Of a DNA stretch of 64,000 nucleotides, positions 51,900 through 60,469 are shown one piece after another. The DNA comes from Eisenbergiella tayi. Its GTDB lineage: Bacteria; Bacillota; Clostridia; Lachnospirales; Lachnospiraceae. The notes below the pieces were generated by a model that saw only the letters and a list, made by a program, of their open reading frames with translations, was not told the DNA's origin and searched no databases. The stretch spans positions 165,126-229,125 of the forward strand of contig NZ_MPDJ01000004.1 in the NCBI RefSeq assembly GCF_001881565.1. The letters run 5' to 3'. Position 1 is the stretch's first letter; each line of letters starts with the position of its first letter. Position numbers and translations under genes: made by a program.

Positions 51900-53294
51900 T
51901 CAGTACTGGTTAGGCATGTCAGGCAGATCTATCCGTATTCCCAGATAGCGGCACGCTTCCTGAATAATGCCGGAATAGCTTCCGTGAATTCCCACCACAT
52001 GATGGATATAAGGGCCGAAAATGAATTTCTTTTCCCACTTAACCCAGTTATCAGTCTCAATCCAGAGATAGTTTCCGTTGGTAACAGGACCGTCCACCCC
52101 TTTTGCTTCTCCGGCAAACATATAATATTCCCCGTGGTTTCCGTCAAACCGCAGCACGGTAACAGGACCGCCTTCCAGTTCATAGAATCCCTTTCCTTCC
52201 CGGATGACACAGCCCTTCGCCCCTTCTTTCTTCAGAGCCTTCGCGAAGGATCCGCAGTGCCACAGCAGTTCCGCGTTATCATTCTCCGGATGCCGGATCG
52301 TCAGATCCGCCACAAAAGAGGGAGTTTTATATCTGGCGGCCGCAACGGCCATCACGGAGGTTATTGCTGCGTGGACATCATTTTCACAGGCAGCCGGCAG
52401 GCCTCTGTCATTCAGATCCCCCAGGATAAAGCAGGGCGAAACCCCGTATTTCTTCCGGAACAGATTCCAGCACTCACAGGAAAGGGCGTTACAGTCATTA
52501 TCCTCTGCGAAATCCAGGAGCGCCAGTTCAATGGCCGCCAGAGGATACCTGTTTTCCCCCAGTGCGCTGATATCCAGCCCCGCATCCGTCAGGCTCTTCA
52601 GCAGCTCCTCCATGCGATCCCTGTCCTCCGCCAGAATACGATCCACCCGATCCAGAATCACCGTCGGCTCTCCCGGCACAATTTCAATATCGTACTTTTC
52701 CAGAAGCTCCGCTTCATTTACCATAACACTCAGGAATTCCTTCGGCCTGCTGCTGATCCTCGCAATACGCAGGGCGCGGAACGCCTTCACCACGTTCGCA
52801 GCAGCCAGGAAATCGGCCAGTTCCTCCCTGAGGATATCGCTTTCCAGCTCGCAGTTTTCTATGTATGAAAAAGTAACTCCATAATGCATGAGAAGCTTGG
52901 TTGTGGCAAACATGCCGCACTGGCTGTCCGTCGGACGCCATTCCAGCCCGTTGGGATACCCGTCACGGGGCCCCCAGATGAGGACCGGAAGATTCATATC
53001 CTTCGCAAGCCTGCCCACCGCTTCCTCCTGGCCGAAGTTGCAGTGCGGGAAAATCAGGGCATCCACTTTGGCTGCGGTCAGCTTGTCATAGGCGGCTTCC
53101 ACATCCCGGTAGGTCATCAGCATGCCTTCCTCATTAATATCTTCAATATCCACTATCTCAAAATCCAGTTCCGCAGCCAGCCGGCGGAACCTTTCCACTA
53201 TCGCTTTCTTCTGCTTTGTCGTGGTTTCATTGGCAAAGGCCTCCCTCCGTGTGGGGACCAGTCCAACCCTAAGCTGCTTGTTCCTGTTCTTCAT
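51900..53294 (-). CDS. L-fucose/L-arabinose isomerase family protein
   Basis: A 464-residue protein of the FucI-like superfamily. It has an N-terminal Rossmann-like part (LRVGLVPTRREAF, ALIFPHCNFGQEEAVGRL) and a C-terminal FucI/AraA-type domain with NALSCECWNLF, SFVADLTI, FDGNHGEYYMFAG and PYIHHVVGIHGSY carrying likely metal-binding residues. It probably converts an aldose to a ketose for the downstream kinase. The exact sugar is not deducible. Only a weak GGGGG site precedes the ATG. Confidence 0.87.
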   Translation of the reverse strand: MKNRNKQLRVGLVPTRREAFANETTTKQKKAIVERFRRLAAELDFEIVDIEDINEEGMLMTYRDVEAAYDKLTAAKVDALIFPHCNFGQEEAVGRLAKDMNLPVLIWGPRDGYPNGLEWRPTDSQCGMFATTKLLMHYGVTFSYIENCELESDILREELADFLAAANVVKAFRALRIARISSRPKEFLSVMVNEAELLEKYDIEIVPGEPTVILDRVDRILAEDRDRMEELLKSLTDAGLDISALGENRYPLAAIELALLDFAEDNDCNALSCECWNLFRKKYGVSPCFILGDLNDRGLPAACENDVHAAITSVMAVAAARYKTPSFVADLTIRHPENDNAELLWHCGSFAKALKKEGAKGCVIREGKGFYELEGGPVTVLRFDGNHGEYYMFAGEAKGVDGPVTNGNYLWIETDNWVKWEKKFIFGPYIHHVVGIHGSYSGIIQEACRYLGIRIDLPDMPNQY

Positions 53295-53352
53295 AGTTTA
53301 TTTTACCCCCATGATCGTTTTTACGCAAATTAATTATTCACGAATTTTCCTG

Positions 53353-54327
53353 TTACAGGTTATTTCTGTAATACGCCAGACGCTCCTGTGCCTGCGTATC
53401 ATCGATAACCCCGGTTTCCAGAAATTCCGCCACTGTCTTTCTGTCCGGAATCCCCGTCCTGCCGCCAAAGCAGGTACACTTAATCGCAGAAACCGCACTG
53501 GCAAACCTGGCGCATTCCGGTGCATTCATCCCTTCCAGCAGCCCCACGATATAGGCTCCGTGGAATACATCCCCTGCTCCTGTCGTATCCCTCACCGGCA
53601 CCTGAAAGCTTTCCGTCTTAAAGAACCCGTCCTGTTCCGTCAGCCCCACGCTGCCCCTGCTTCCCAGAGTCACGATTACTGTAGACGGGCCTGCTGCCAT
53701 CAGCCTCCTGCAGCCTGCTTCATAATCCAGCTCCCCGAACATATCCCGGTAGAAAAACTCGGAAGCGATAAATACATCCAGTAAGGGAAGAAGCTTTACA
53801 ATCCCCTCCTGATAATTGTCCGCATCCATCACAGTTACGATCCCGTGTTCCTTTGCGAAACGGGCCGCCGCCTCACTGGCAGGCCTTCCGTTTTCCAGAT
53901 GCAGATACTTCGCCTTTCCCAGATAGGAATAATCGATCTCTTCCGGCTGCAGTTCCCCGGCCGTCCCCTCCTTGCCGATGAAAATCCTGGTTTTATGCTC
54001 CTCTTCCGACAGGGAAAGGCAGAAGGGACTCGATGTTCCCGGCGCGTCCACGATCACCGCCGACGTATCCACGCCATTGTACCGGAAATCTTCGATAACA
54101 AATCTTCCTCTGTGATTCTCCCCTACCTTGGCGATGATACCTGCACGCCGTCCCAGCCTTGCCGCCGCAGCCATGGCCGTAGCCACCTTTCCTCCTCCCT
54201 GGTAAAACGCTTCGTTGGCGCCGGCGGCCCCGTCCAGCCCGGGCATTTTGCTCACATTGATCACCATGTCATAATAGGGTACCCCAATACCGACCACCTC
54301 CATGGCCCTGTTTGTTTCCATATCCAT
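53353..54327 (-). CDS. PfkB family carbohydrate kinase
   Basis: A 324-residue ribokinase-fold enzyme. The first PfkB signature is GGGKVATAMAAAARLG (about 45-60). The second is DTTGAGDVFHGAYIVG, with the catalytic Asp in GAGD. It probably phosphorylates the ketose made by the isomerase gene, 58 bp downstream. Such kinases act on fructose, ribulose, tagatose-phosphate or sulfofructose. GAGAGGG precedes the ATG. Confidence 0.92.
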   Translation of the reverse strand: MDMETNRAMEVVGIGVPYYDMVINVSKMPGLDGAAGANEAFYQGGGKVATAMAAAARLGRRAGIIAKVGENHRGRFVIEDFRYNGVDTSAVIVDAPGTSSPFCLSLSEEEHKTRIFIGKEGTAGELQPEEIDYSYLGKAKYLHLENGRPASEAAARFAKEHGIVTVMDADNYQEGIVKLLPLLDVFIASEFFYRDMFGELDYEAGCRRLMAAGPSTVIVTLGSRGSVGLTEQDGFFKTESFQVPVRDTTGAGDVFHGAYIVGLLEGMNAPECARFASAVSAIKCTCFGGRTGIPDRKTVAEFLETGVIDDTQAQERLAYYRNNL

Positions 54328-54350
54328 AAAACGCCCTCTCTTCCCGCATT

Positions 54351-55196
54351 CTACAAGGTAAAATGATAAGGATTAATTCTGGCGATCCGGCCTCTCACAA
54401 ATTCAATAACCTCTTCCCCTGCTTCTTTGTAATGATCCAGAATAAAACCATCCTCTCCCATGTGGGCCGCCACACAATTTTTACATTTTTCAAAGAATTC
54501 CGTACCGATATTCACTTTGTTGATTCCGTATTTGACCGACTCAATCATCTGCTCCGCAGGAATGCCGGAACCGCCATGAAGCACCAGCGGCACATCAATG
54601 GTTTTGTTAATTTCATCCAGTCTTCTGATATCCAGATGAGGCTCACATACATAATGTCCGTGGCTGTTTCCGATGGCAACGGCCAGGGAATCCACATGTG
54701 TCCTTTCCACAAAATCCTTCGCCATCTCCGGCTTGGTATATAGCTCCTCGTTGCAGAAGTCCTCCTTCCGGCTTCCCTGCCCCACAGTTCCCAGCTCCGC
54801 TTCCACATCAATTCCCAATATATGGGCACACTTTACCACGCTGGCCGTAACCTCTAGATTTTCCTCAAAGGGCCGTGCGGAGCCATCGTACATGATGGAA
54901 GGAAAGCCAGCCGCAATTCCTCCTACCGCCACATCATAGGATTTGCCGTGATCCAGATGGACCCCTACCGGCACGGATGCCTGTTTTGCCAGATCCACGG
55001 CGATGCCCGCCATGGTGCTGAAAGGGATGAAGGAACTCATATCCGGATAAAACATCAGCAATACCGGCACCTGTTCCCTTTCCGCCGCCTTCACCACCCA
55101 TTCGGCAGACTGGAAATCAAAAACATCAATAGCGGCGGCGGCAAAACGATTTTCATCCGCCATTTTTAAAATATCCTTTACTCTTACTAATCCCAT
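54351..55196 (-). CDS. Class II (zinc) ketose-phosphate aldolase, FbaA/GatY family
   Basis: A 281-residue TIM-barrel aldolase. VPVGVHLDHGKSYD holds the catalytic Asp and the first Zn ligand, GNSHGHY the second and VLHGGSGIP the third. It splits a ketose phosphate into dihydroxyacetone phosphate and an aldehyde. The ATG at 55196 with GAGGAGG upstream is preferred to 55250. Together with the kinase and isomerase it makes a complete EMP-like lower route. Confidence 0.92.
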   Translation of the reverse strand: MGLVRVKDILKMADENRFAAAAIDVFDFQSAEWVVKAAEREQVPVLLMFYPDMSSFIPFSTMAGIAVDLAKQASVPVGVHLDHGKSYDVAVGGIAAGFPSIMYDGSARPFEENLEVTASVVKCAHILGIDVEAELGTVGQGSRKEDFCNEELYTKPEMAKDFVERTHVDSLAVAIGNSHGHYVCEPHLDIRRLDEINKTIDVPLVLHGGSGIPAEQMIESVKYGINKVNIGTEFFEKCKNCVAAHMGEDGFILDHYKEAGEEVIEFVRGRIARINPYHFTL

Positions 55197-55279
55197 ACAA
55201 TCCTCCTCTTCTCCGCCGGAATCCTTCCTTACGTTTCCGCGGTCACCCATTTACTGTTACTTTTGTTTCTGTGCTTCTC

Positions 55280-56746
55280 TCACCAGCAGGCCTTCCTCAC
55301 CGGGAGGGGATCGCAGGTCTGCGCCATCCGGTCGCACATCGTTTCCAGGAGGCGCATTTTCACCTCCGTCATTCCGGGATCCTGATAATGGTTTTTCCTC
55401 TCCAACGGCCTTTCCTCCAGATCATACAGTTCTCCGTCTGCCGTTTTCCCCATATCGCCATGCACCCTGACCAGCTTGTAGCGTCCGTCACATACCATGG
55501 TGGCAAAGGCCAGCGGATCCCTGTGGTTGATATTGCTGTTATAATACTCGCTGTAAACACTGCTTCTGTGAGTGTGCAGGTCTGTTTCCCCTGTGAGCAG
55601 CTTCCAAAAGGATTTTCCCTGAAATCCTTCAAAGGCGGGGAGCCCTGCCGCCTCACACAATGTGGGAGCCAAATCGGTAAGCTCCACCAGCGCCCTGCTT
55701 CTGCGTCCTCCCGGTATTCTGGCGGGCCAGCTGATAATCAGCGGCACATGGACATTATTTTCATAGAAATAAGGCCCCTTCAGGTACATGCCATGATCCC
55801 CCAGATTCTCCCCATGATCCGAGTGGAACAAAATCAGCGTGTCCTCTCTCTGCCCGGACTTATCCAGGTAATCAAGCAGCCTGCCGACCTGCTTGTCAAT
55901 CAGATCCACCATAGCCCAGTAAGCAGCTTTGATAAGCCTGTGATCATGATCGTTCATGTTGTCATACATGTAATAACCTTTGGTATCATAAGCCCCCTCA
56001 TGATCCTTTTGCTGGAAAACCGGCTTTTCAGCAAGCTCGCCCTCTTCATAATTGGGAAGGGGAAGCTGTTCCAGCTTATCAAGATAACGTTCCAGATAAT
56101 CGGCGGGCGGATCAAAGGGATGATGCGGATCAAAACAATTCAGGGAAAACATCCAATCCTTTCCGTATGTCCGGGCCGTTTCCATAAATGCAATGGCTTC
56201 ATCCGCACACCAGGCGGTCTGATGCCATTTTTCCTCCACCCCTGTCTGTACATAGGGACAATCCTCCCTGTCGGGAGTGATATAATCCCTTCCGTTCTGC
56301 AGAAGGAACTGATTATAGGCATTGGAGGGCCAGTTTGTGCCATGATGGGGCTGCGGATGGTGCGACCATCTGAATACATGATACCCGTCATCAATCCGCG
56401 GTTCTTCCAGTCTTCCCGTATCCGGATGGCAGGCGGACAGATGCAGCTTCCCGGCCAGTCCGCAGTAATATCCCCTGTCAGCCAGCATTTTGGGAAACAA
56501 TCGTTCTCCGGCATCTATATCCTGTCCGTTCTGCCTGGGGCCGCAGGTTCTCGGATAACGCCCTGTGAGAAAGCTTCCCCTGCTGGGCGCACAGACAGGG
56601 CTTTGGGAATAGGCATTCTCAAACACCACCCCTTCGGCTGCCAGCCTGTCCAGATTGGGCGTGCAGACCCATTCATTTCCCATACAGCCCAGGGTATCCG
56701 CCCTCTGCTGATCCGTACAGATCCATAAAATATTCAATTTTTTCAC
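55280..56746 (-). CDS. Sulfatase, Cys-type (formylglycine-dependent)
   Basis: A 488-residue type I sulfatase. LWICTDQQRADTLGC supplies the first metal ligands. SPVCAPSRGSFLTG contains the CxPxR motif whose Cys is converted to formylglycine. LILFHSDHGENLGDHGM provides the second metal site. No signal peptide is seen, so it would act inside the cell on an imported sulfated sugar. It starts with GTG at 56746 and a weak site. First gene of the seven-gene operon. The maturase (anSME) is not in the window. Confidence 0.92.
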   Translation of the reverse strand: MKKLNILWICTDQQRADTLGCMGNEWVCTPNLDRLAAEGVVFENAYSQSPVCAPSRGSFLTGRYPRTCGPRQNGQDIDAGERLFPKMLADRGYYCGLAGKLHLSACHPDTGRLEEPRIDDGYHVFRWSHHPQPHHGTNWPSNAYNQFLLQNGRDYITPDREDCPYVQTGVEEKWHQTAWCADEAIAFMETARTYGKDWMFSLNCFDPHHPFDPPADYLERYLDKLEQLPLPNYEEGELAEKPVFQQKDHEGAYDTKGYYMYDNMNDHDHRLIKAAYWAMVDLIDKQVGRLLDYLDKSGQREDTLILFHSDHGENLGDHGMYLKGPYFYENNVHVPLIISWPARIPGGRRSRALVELTDLAPTLCEAAGLPAFEGFQGKSFWKLLTGETDLHTHRSSVYSEYYNSNINHRDPLAFATMVCDGRYKLVRVHGDMGKTADGELYDLEERPLERKNHYQDPGMTEVKMRLLETMCDRMAQTCDPLPVRKACW

Positions 56747-56787
56747 CGGCTTTCTTATCCATTTTATTTGTACCCATCGATACTTTG

Positions 56788-56815
56788 ATTATATAATTTA
56801 CACATTAATTTTCAA
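56788..56815 (-). promoter_or_regulatory. Candidate promoter of the sulfatase operon
   Basis: On the minus strand TTGAAA (56815-56810) and TATAAT (56793-56788) are 16 bp apart, about 40 bp ahead of the GTG start. Upstream AT-rich DNA holds dyads that may be regulator sites. Confidence 0.55.
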
Positions 56816-56862
56816 TATATTAAATTAATACTATACATTTTATATGCAAAAGCCTCTTTTAA

Positions 56863-56877
56863 TACATTTTTAATGTA
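56863..56877. promoter_or_regulatory. Candidate operator between divergent sulfatase and ArsR-like genes
   Basis: A perfect TACATT-N3-AATGTA dyad lies between the two divergent promoters, with a related TACATTTT at 56834-56841. It is placed where the ArsR-like protein encoded next door could control both directions. Binding is inferred. Confidence 0.35.
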
Positions 56878-56885
56878 ATTATAGC

Positions 56886-56914
56886 TTGCAATAAAAATCT
56901 TTTCCTTTTATACT
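56886..56914 (+). promoter_or_regulatory. Promoter of the ArsR-like regulator gene
   Basis: TTGCAA (56886-56891) and TATACT (56909-56914) are exactly 17 bp apart, with a leader of about 70 nt before the ATG at 56989. Confidence 0.65.
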
Positions 56915-56988
56915 TTGTTTATATCAACAAACGGCGCAGGAGCAGAGTTCTGCCTGCCGCTTCCTTCTCATTTAAAGGAGCACTGCCT

Positions 56989-57960
56989 ATGAACATGGAA
57001 GCAAAACATTCCGAAGAAATCAAAAATAAAAGAGACATCGTCATGGATCTGTCCGATACAGAAACCACTGCCAAAATATGCAGGGCCCTGTCATCGGAAA
57101 CCCGTCTGGAAATACTGAAATGCCTGGTAGCCAAATCCATGACTATCAGCGAGCTTGCGGAAGCTTTTTATCTTCCCATGTCCTCCATGTGTCTCCATAT
57201 CAAAACCCTGAAGGAAGCCAACCTGATAACCGTCATCCCCAAACCGGGCATGCGCGGTTCCCAGAAATTGTGCGGTATTAAGACCGCCAATGTCTCCCTG
57301 GACGTCTTTGCCCATGTGAGCAAAATCACCCGCAAGCCTCCTGTGTTTGTAAACATGCCCATCGGCCATTACTGCAACTGTGAAATATCACCGCCCTGCG
57401 GCATCGCTTCCGCTGTCTCCTATCTTTATTACGAAGACACTCCTTATGGCTTTTACTCTCCCGACCGCACGGACGCTTCTCTCCTGTGGTTTACTAAGGG
57501 GTATCTGGAATACCAGTTCTCCAACTATTCCCTGCTCCAGGATAAACCGGCGCAAATCGAATTTTCCTTTGAGGCATGCTCAGAGGCTCCCGGCTATAAC
57601 AATAACTGGCCTTCGGATATCACCTTTGAACTCAATCATAAAAAGGTGGTCACTTTTCTGACCAAAGGAGATTACGGCGGAAGAAAGGGAATATATAATC
57701 CCAGCTGGTGGAGCGAATCCAACACACAGTTTGGAGAATACAAAAAAATTCACGTGACCCATCACGGCTGTTACATGGACAATCAGAAGGTCTCCGACGA
57801 AACCATAGAAAGCCTGGGCCTGCTGGATAATTACTTTTTTTCCTTCATACTGAAGGTAGACGATGACAGTCAGCATATAGGCGGCATGAACCTGTTCGGC
57901 AAGCACTTCGGTGATTATGCCCAGGATATCGTTATGAAAGTGGAATACGAAAACAGCTGA
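56989..57960 (+). CDS. ArsR-type helix-turn-helix regulator with large C-terminal domain
   Basis: A 323-residue protein. Residues about 20-95 form an ArsR winged helix (ALSSETRLEILKCLVAKSMTISELAEAF, then MSSMCLHIKTLKEANLI). The remaining 230 residues are a Trp/Tyr/Phe-rich, beta-strand-like domain with Cys-containing GHYCNCEISPPCG and NNNWPSDITFELNHKKV, resembling a carbohydrate-binding fold. Such length is unusual, since ArsR proteins are normally about 100 residues. The C-terminal part is probably the sugar sensor. It is divergent from the sulfatase operon, which it likely controls. AAAGGAG precedes the ATG. Confidence 0.82.
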   Translation: MNMEAKHSEEIKNKRDIVMDLSDTETTAKICRALSSETRLEILKCLVAKSMTISELAEAFYLPMSSMCLHIKTLKEANLITVIPKPGMRGSQKLCGIKTANVSLDVFAHVSKITRKPPVFVNMPIGHYCNCEISPPCGIASAVSYLYYEDTPYGFYSPDRTDASLLWFTKGYLEYQFSNYSLLQDKPAQIEFSFEACSEAPGYNNNWPSDITFELNHKKVVTFLTKGDYGGRKGIYNPSWWSESNTQFGEYKKIHVTHHGCYMDNQKVSDETIESLGLLDNYFFSFILKVDDDSQHIGGMNLFGKHFGDYAQDIVMKVEYENS

Positions 57961-57981
57961 CCGGCCCGGAAAGGAAACCTT

Positions 57982-58605
57982 ATGTTTAATCAGGACAGTA
58001 CACTTATGACAATATTGAATAAAGCGGCCGATATGGTGGTGCTCAGCGTGCTGTGGTGTCTCTGCAGCCTTCCCATACTCACTCTGGGAGCCTCCAGCGC
58101 AGCTCTTTACCATACCGCGGTAAAGGTTATCCGGCAGAACCGGGGATATGCTTTTGCCACCTTCAGGGACTCCTTCAAAGGCAGCCTGAGGCAGACATTT
58201 CCCTTTACTGTACTGCTGGTTCTTGTCTATGTCTTATTCGGCGCAACCTGCTATGTATGCTGGCAGAATCCGGACAGTATCATTGCCGGCATATATGTAT
58301 TTTTTTCCGTGTTTTCCATTCTTGTCTGTCTGGCCGCACAGATTCATGGGTTTGCCCTTTCCGGACGTTTCCGGCTGAACCGGCGTGAACTGTTTACCCT
58401 GATTGTCAGGCTCACCTTCCGGCATCCTTTTAAGAATTTCCTTCTTATATGTATATTTGTTTTTGCTGTGGAGCTGGCGATTTATTATCCGCCTCTTCTG
58501 TTCATCATTCCTGCGGGCTCCTTCTGGCTCTCCTCTTTCATACAGGAGCCTCTGTTCAAAAAGTACATCAATTATGAAGAGGATAATGATATCTCTGCGG
58601 TTTAA
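57982..58605 (+). CDS. YesL-like DUF624 membrane protein
   Basis: A 207-residue integral membrane protein with about five helices. The opening KAADMVVLSVLWCLCSLPIL followed by TLGASSAALYHTAVK is the DUF624 signature. YesL proteins accompany YesMN/Lpl-type carbohydrate systems, but their role is not known. It follows the ArsR-like gene by 21 bp and is probably co-transcribed, ending at the terminator near 58610. Confidence 0.88.
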   Translation: MFNQDSTLMTILNKAADMVVLSVLWCLCSLPILTLGASSAALYHTAVKVIRQNRGYAFATFRDSFKGSLRQTFPFTVLLVLVYVLFGATCYVCWQNPDSIIAGIYVFFSVFSILVCLAAQIHGFALSGRFRLNRRELFTLIVRLTFRHPFKNFLLICIFVFAVELAIYYPPLLFIIPAGSFWLSSFIQEPLFKKYINYEEDNDISAV

Positions 58606-58609
58606 ATGG

Positions 58610-58636
58610 AAAAAGCCGGCTCCACGCCGGCTTTTT
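58610..58636. terminator. Bidirectional intrinsic terminator
   Basis: A 10-bp perfect stem AAAAGCCGGC/GCCGGCTTTT with a 5-nt loop (58611-58635), A-run on the left and T-run on the right. It ends both the DUF624 gene (plus) and the convergent GH43 gene (minus). Confidence 0.9.
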
Positions 58637-58642
58637 CTGATA

Positions 58643-59596
58643 TTATCTCGTAGGCTCTACGGATAAGACATCTCCGTCTATTTTCATTTCATCAATTCTG
58701 GCTGACCGGGTATCTTCCGGTATACCCGAATCATTACGGAAGGCTTCACTTCCATAGTCCCGTCCATGATACACAATATAACATTTCCCGTTATCAAAGA
58801 TCACGCTGTTGTGTCCCATGCCTTCTACAAAATCATTTTTGGAAAGCAGAGGCGAATAGGTGTTATCATCGGGATACTTTTTCCAGTCAAGAGTTCTCAA
58901 ATCCGCATCCGGAGCCCCATGAGCCACACTGTAGCCGATGAAATAAGTGGGATTCTGATGGCATGCGCCGGAATACATCAGATAATGGGTATTTCCGACG
59001 CAGAAATAAAAGGCGCCCTCAATAGTATGCCAGTGCTGTCCTTCCTTAAAGCGATCCCTTTGATATATTTCCTCATCCAGAGTGGGCCGGATCACGCAGA
59101 CCGGATTACCCTCCAACGTAAGGGGATCCGTCATTTTATCGCACATGACCACCGTCCCTACTCTCTCCGCCTCATATTCATTTACACAATAGAAAAAATA
59201 CATTCCGGAAGGCGTGACGACCGCATGGGGATCGATGGAAAAAGGCGGAAGCAGATTTTTAACCAGTCGGAATTCCCCTTCCGGAGAATCCGAGACTGCA
59301 ACCCGCATAGTCTGGCCGTGCTCATCTTCATCATCCTCGTCCATGCTTGAATAATACATATAATATTTCCCGCCGAGCTCCACCACACAGGGAGCCCAGC
59401 AATTTTTCTGTCCTGTCATGTCCAGACAGCATCCCCTGTATTCCCAGCCTTCCATCAGGCTGTCGCTGCTGTAGAGCTGCGGGCCGGAAGGACCGGTGGC
59501 ATAAATATAATATTTACCGTTTGAGGCTTTCATCATATAGGGATCTGCCTGCCCCAGAGGCGCGGGATCGTGCAGCTTTCGTTTATATAGTTTCAT
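58643..59596 (-). CDS. GH43-type glycoside hydrolase
   Basis: A 317-residue beta-propeller hydrolase without a signal peptide. Catalytic features are Asp in LGQADPYMMKASNGKYYIYA, Asp in FSIDPHAVVTPSGMYFFY and Glu in HTIEGAFYFCVGNTHYLMYSG. It is only distantly similar to the other GH43-type gene in the window. It is the last gene of the third ABC transporter operon and likely trims the imported oligosaccharide. AAGGAAAAGGA precedes the ATG. Confidence 0.87.
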   Translation of the reverse strand: MKLYKRKLHDPAPLGQADPYMMKASNGKYYIYATGPSGPQLYSSDSLMEGWEYRGCCLDMTGQKNCWAPCVVELGGKYYMYYSSMDEDDEDEHGQTMRVAVSDSPEGEFRLVKNLLPPFSIDPHAVVTPSGMYFFYCVNEYEAERVGTVVMCDKMTDPLTLEGNPVCVIRPTLDEEIYQRDRFKEGQHWHTIEGAFYFCVGNTHYLMYSGACHQNPTYFIGYSVAHGAPDADLRTLDWKKYPDDNTYSPLLSKNDFVEGMGHNSVIFDNGKCYIVYHGRDYGSEAFRNDSGIPEDTRSARIDEMKIDGDVLSVEPTR

Positions 59597-59617
59597 GGTT
59601 CCTTTTCCTTCCTGTAT

Positions 59618-60469
59618 TTATTTCACGGAACTGTCAATCTGCCCTTCTATAATGTATTTCTGAAGGAACAGATAAAGCAGAATAACGGGCAGCAGCCCCA
59701 GCGCACACGTCGCACAGGCCTTGGGCAAATTTCCTACGCCATTTGTCCTGTTAAATGCCGACTTGATCACAAGGATAATGGTGAATTTCGACTTATCCTG
59801 CAGCAGGTACATGGGCATCAGGTAATTATTCCAGCAGCCTGTTGCAGACATAATAATTCTGGTTACTGTCACGGCCTTCAGCTGCGGCATGATGATCTGG
59901 GTAAAGGTACGGATTACGCCTGCGCCATCAATAGCCGCCGCCTCATCCAGCGCCGTGGGAATGGAAACCACAAAGTTGACATACATAAACATGGTTCCCG
60001 GGATCCCTCCTGCCGCGGACAGCAGAGCCAGCCCGTAAAGGGTATTGGTCATATGGAATTTAACCATCAGGCCGTATGTACCAACCAGAAGCGCCACACT
60101 GGGAATCATCATGATACCCATATTCAGGTTACGGATCGATTCCGAAAGCCTGCCGCTGCTTCTTGCAAGCCCATAGGCCGCCAGCGCAGCCAGCACGATT
60201 TCAAGCGTTACCGTTTCCACCACAAGAATAATGGAGTTCTTGAAGCCCAGCCATAAATCACCGCTCTTTAATACATCTGCGTAGTTTTGCAGATTCCAGG
60301 CCGCCGGAAGGGATAATTTCGATCCCAAATCCTGCAGCGTACGAAATGACAGGTTGAGCATGATATAAATAGGCAGCAGATAAATCAGTATCAGCAATAC
60401 CGCCACAAGATAGCACCACCATACGGAGCGGGTATTCGGCCCCTTGCTTTTCTTAAGCTTTCCTTCCAT
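59618..60469 (-). CDS. Carbohydrate ABC transporter permease, MalG type
   Basis: A 283-residue six-helix permease. The EAA loop is ALDEAAAIDGAGVIRTFTQI and the C-terminus is QKYIIEGQIDSSVK. The ATG at 60469 overlaps the stop codon of the upstream permease by one base (TGATG) and has GGAGGTGGAG upstream. Part of the transporter operon beginning with the frameshifted binding protein gene. Confidence 0.92.
   Translation of the reverse strand: MEGKLKKSKGPNTRSVWWCYLVAVLLILIYLLPIYIMLNLSFRTLQDLGSKLSLPAAWNLQNYADVLKSGDLWLGFKNSIILVVETVTLEIVLAALAAYGLARSSGRLSESIRNLNMGIMMIPSVALLVGTYGLMVKFHMTNTLYGLALLSAAGGIPGTMFMYVNFVVSIPTALDEAAAIDGAGVIRTFTQIIMPQLKAVTVTRIIMSATGCWNNYLMPMYLLQDKSKFTIILVIKSAFNRTNGVGNLPKACATCALGLLPVILLYLFLQKYIIEGQIDSSVK

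Noticed and set aside
55280..56746. Secreted sulfatase
   Set aside because: No signal peptide is present at the GTG start or in frame upstream; the protein begins directly with the first catalytic motif.
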